16,417 bases of DNA from Bacteroidales bacterium (GTDB lineage Bacteria; Bacteroidota; Bacteroidia; Bacteroidales; JAADJA01). Within the stretch, counting starts at the first letter, position 1. Every line of letters begins with the position of its first letter. The stretch covers positions 1-16,417 of the forward strand of contig JAIORT010000451.1 of the NCBI GenBank assembly GCA_021107975.1, given 5' to 3'. Position numbers and translations under genes: made by a program. Below, in pieces: positions 14,426 to 16,417 of the stretch. Under the pieces are notes generated by a model. It was given only the letters and a program-made list of their open reading frames with translations, did no database searches and was not told the DNA's origin.

Positions 14426-15928
14426 ATGAAACAAAAAGTATTTTTATTCGGATTAATTTTTATTATCACAATTTTCTTAACCGGTTTTTCATCTTATGCT
14501 GATCCTGTTGATTTTCCAACCGCTCAAAAGGCAGCGCAACAAAAATTGATCGAACATAGTAAAGCAGGTATTTTATCGATTAAAAACGATAAGAATGTTT
14601 ATTACAATGAAGAGGGGAAAGTCCTATTCTATGTTTTTGAGTTAGATCCGTCAGGATATATAGTTGTAACAGGCGATACCGACCTGCCGCCGGTTATTGC
14701 TTATTCATTTAATAACGATTATCAATTAACAGGTTCGCAGGAAAACATTCTTATTAAGTTGCTTACTTCTGATATTAAGTTGAGGCTAAAAAATATTGAT
14801 ATACTTCCCGAACAGATAATAAATAAAAGGAATACGGCATGGGACAAAATATCAAACGAAAACAACACATTTTCAAAAGGATTTCAGCAATGGCCACCGG
14901 AGGGAACTACTTCAACAGGAGGATGGTTAGAAGCAAACTGGACGCAAAGTTCGCCTTATAATAATTTTTGTCCGATGGACCCTGTAACGAATTTAAGGAG
15001 TGTAGCCGGATGCCCTGCAGTTGCAATGGCTATGATAGTAAATTATTACGAAACCATAAATGATACATATTTTACTGATGATGACGATTATTACCATGCT
15101 TATGCCGGAAGAAATTACTGGATTGATGATGATTTTGAAGATCTTGATTTCCCGTCTTTTCCAACTCTTAATGCACATCTCGACACCCTGACAAATTGTT
15201 ATATAAATCATACAACGTTAAAGCCTGATGAAAAAGCAGCTTTGACTTTTGCTTGCGGAGTAGCTGCACATCAGGTTTATACGTCATCAGGTTCCGGTAC
15301 ATTTGGCGTAAGCCAGGCTTACGATGCTTATATGAAATTCAGTTTTGAAGATGCTTTGCTATTAGATGAAAGTGATACTGCTCTATATACTTATTTATCG
15401 CAAAATATGATGGATGCCCGTCCTGTACACCTTGCTGTGGTTGACCCTCCGGTAACAATGGGGCACAACGTAGTTGTTGACGGTTATAATACTGATGACT
15501 ATTATCATATAAATTTCGGCTGGGGAGGAAGTTATAACGGGTGGTATCTCATTCCCGAAGAAATCCCTTACGGATTAACTGTTATAGAAGGGGCGATTGT
15601 AAATATTGCTTACCCACCGGTTTATACAAACACACTGGAGAACAAGTTGGATATTGTTGATTTTTCTCTTGAGATTTCTCCCAATCCAGTAACAAATTAT
15701 GCTGAAATAAGTTATTCTCTTAACGAACCTGCTAATGTAGTTATAGAAATTTTTAATATAACAGGGCAATTGGTTCAAACCCTGGTTAACGATGATATAG
15801 ATGATGGAATCTGTAAATGCACCTGGAATTTGAATTATCCTAATGGTTCTAAAATAAAAGATGGGGTTTATTTCTGTCGCTTACGGGTCAATAATATGTC
15901 AGAAACTAAGAAATTTGTCATCCGGTAA
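14426..15928 (+). CDS. Secreted C10 (streptopain-like) cysteine protease with T9SS sorting domain
   Basis: This is a 500-residue secreted protease. A signal peptide covers about 1-25 (ending SSYA). A Spi-type inhibitory prodomain follows at about 27-110 (FPTAQKAAQQKL, then GYIVVTGDTDLPPVIAYS). The C10 catalytic core spans about 160-398, with nucleophile Cys196 in GCPAVAMAM and His347 in GHNVVVDGY, then NFGWGGSYNGWY. The last 90 residues (411-500) form a type A sorting domain of the type IX secretion system: SLEISPNP, IEIFNITGQLV, GVYFCRLRV and a terminal KKFVIR. The protein should cross the outer membrane, lose this tail and be released or surface-attached. Three Cys in the sorting domain (463, 465, 484) are unusual. 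The start at 14426 was chosen because it opens the signal peptide and fits the promoter; an in-frame ATG at 14381 precedes the -7 box. The gene is transcribed divergently from tadA. Confidence 0.92.
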   Translation: MKQKVFLFGLIFIITIFLTGFSSYADPVDFPTAQKAAQQKLIEHSKAGILSIKNDKNVYYNEEGKVLFYVFELDPSGYIVVTGDTDLPPVIAYSFNNDYQLTGSQENILIKLLTSDIKLRLKNIDILPEQIINKRNTAWDKISNENNTFSKGFQQWPPEGTTSTGGWLEANWTQSSPYNNFCPMDPVTNLRSVAGCPAVAMAMIVNYYETINDTYFTDDDDYYHAYAGRNYWIDDDFEDLDFPSFPTLNAHLDTLTNCYINHTTLKPDEKAALTFACGVAAHQVYTSSGSGTFGVSQAYDAYMKFSFEDALLLDESDTALYTYLSQNMMDARPVHLAVVDPPVTMGHNVVVDGYNTDDYYHINFGWGGSYNGWYLIPEEIPYGLTVIEGAIVNIAYPPVYTNTLENKLDIVDFSLEISPNPVTNYAEISYSLNEPANVVIEIFNITGQLVQTLVNDDIDDGICKCTWNLNYPNGSKIKDGVYFCRLRVNNMSETKKFVIR

Positions 15929-15953
15929 ATTTTTTTAGGGATTTTAATGAAAA

Positions 15954-15971
15954 TAAACTTCGTAAAGTTTA
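15954..15971. other. 18-nt perfect inverted repeat after the C10 gene
   Basis: TAAACTT-CGTA-AAGTTTA forms a 7-bp hairpin with a CGTA loop, 26 nt after the C10 stop. No T-tract follows on either strand, so a standard intrinsic terminator is not supported. It could be a weak terminator, an mRNA 3' end stabiliser or an operator. Confidence 0.35.
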
Positions 15972-16022
15972 CGATGTGTAACAAGTTCCGAGTATTCGTA
16001 TGTATCTCAGTATAATAAAAAT

Positions 16023-16053
16023 TTTGATTTGAGAATTAGTTTTATTATTTTTG
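16023..16053 (+). promoter_or_regulatory. Promoter of DUF433/DUF5615 cassette
   Basis: -33 TTTG at 16023-16026, a 19-nt spacer and -7 TATTTTTG at 16046-16053 make a full match to the Bacteroidota consensus. Transcription should start near 16060, about 13 nt before the ATG at 16073. Confidence 0.65.
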
Positions 16054-16072
16054 CTAAATAAACTGGTAATTT

Positions 16073-16309
16073 ATGACATCGAATGTAATCACCATTTCAC
16101 AGGGAATTCAAAGTGGAGCACCTGTCTTTACTGGCACTAGAGTGCCGGTAAAAAATTTATTTGACTATTTGATTGGTGGCGATACCATCGAAGAATTTTT
16201 AAATGACTTTCCTTCAGTTTCGAAAGATCAGGTAACTAAATTATTGGTATTGATGGAAAATATTTTCACTTTTGATACCGCAGAAGCCTATGAAAAAAAT
16301 CTTGCTTGA
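16073..16309 (+). CDS. DUF433 domain protein (putative antitoxin)
   Basis: This is a 78-residue DUF433 protein. The family pattern is clear: ISQGIQSGAPVFTGTRVPVKNLFDYLIGGDTIEEFLNDF (in residues 8-46), with the diagnostic GxPxxxGTRxPV core, followed by PSVSKDQVTKLL. DUF433 proteins have a winged-helix-like fold and are very often encoded just before a DUF5615 PIN-like protein; the pair is regarded as a toxin-antitoxin-type module, with DUF433 as the probable antitoxin. Here the stop overlaps the start of the next gene by 20 nt. The short leader and full promoter at 16023-16053 support the chosen start. Confidence 0.88.
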   Translation: MTSNVITISQGIQSGAPVFTGTRVPVKNLFDYLIGGDTIEEFLNDFPSVSKDQVTKLLVLMENIFTFDTAEAYEKNLA

Positions 16310-16417
16310 CGAAAATCTCCCTAAACCACTTAAAAGACACTTCTCAGGTGATTTTAATGTTACGACTGTGTCAGATAAGGGATGGAACTCTTTAGAAAAC
16401 GGAGAATTACTTGAAGC
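16290..16417 (+). CDS. DUF5615 PIN-like protein (putative toxin), cut by the window edge
   Basis: Only the first 42 codons are present; the gene runs off the right end. The visible N-terminus, MKKILLDENLPKPLK, then VTTVSDKGWNSLENGELLE, matches the DUF5615 PIN-like family: LLDENLP with the acidic pair Asp7/Glu8, and the GW segment followed by an acidic/Gly-rich turn. DUF5615 proteins are compact PIN-fold proteins of about 110-120 residues, expected to be nucleases and usually partnered by DUF433. The ATG at 16290 lies inside the last codons of the DUF433 gene (20-nt overlap), which implies coupled translation. Whether the rest is intact cannot be seen. Confidence 0.82.
   Translation, partial: MKKILLDENLPKPLKRHFSGDFNVTTVSDKGWNSLENGELLE

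Overview
The window looks like chromosomal DNA of an AT-rich member of the Bacteroidota, most likely a Bacteroidales-type organism. The evidence is an S46 dipeptidyl-peptidase, a hybrid two-component sensor with a double regulator-propeller ectodomain, a C10 cysteine protease ending in a type IX secretion (Por) sorting domain, DUF3857/transglutaminase-like exported proteins, and several promoters of the Bacteroidota type (-33 TTTG, about 20 nt, -7 TAnnTTTG). Start sites have A-rich leaders rather than strong Shine-Dalgarno sequences, as is usual in this phylum. No tRNA, rRNA, insertion sequence, integrase, CRISPR array or phage gene was seen. No gap between genes exceeds about 225 bases; the longest are 1-225, 5261-5485 and 2407-2597.

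Layout, left to right. An exported S46 dipeptidyl-peptidase (226-2406) ends at a good intrinsic terminator. It is followed by a two-gene toxin-antitoxin-like cassette with a COG1569-type PIN toxin (2598-3237). A translationally coupled pair comes next: an outer-membrane beta-barrel-like protein and an S41 protease lipoprotein (3354-5260). A 1198-residue hybrid sensor kinase follows (5486-9082): two seven-bladed propellers, Y_Y_Y, one membrane helix, HisKA, HATPase and REC, with no C-terminal DNA-binding domain. A second antitoxin/PIN cassette is at 9165-9882. On the minus strand are two DUF3857/transglutaminase-like exported proteins (9935-11740 and 11871-13829) and tadA (13901-14350). tadA diverges from a T9SS-secreted C10 protease (14426-15928); their promoters overlap. 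The window ends in a third cassette, DUF433 plus a DUF5615 PIN-like protein, cut by the right edge.

The themes are extracellular protein handling (S46, S41 and C10 peptidases and the transglutaminase fold), one large envelope sensor, and three small toxin-antitoxin-like modules sitting separately between the larger genes. No wholly new multi-gene system is evident. The points most worth a second look are: a transglutaminase-like paralogue that appears to have lost all three triad residues next to one that keeps them; a nested palindrome that interrupts an imperfect inverted repeat between those two genes; the hybrid sensor without an output domain; and the overlapping divergent promoters of tadA and the C10 protease. 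Three start sites are placed downstream of the longest possible reading frame (3354, 9165, 14426), because a promoter -7 element lies at or inside the longer frame's start.
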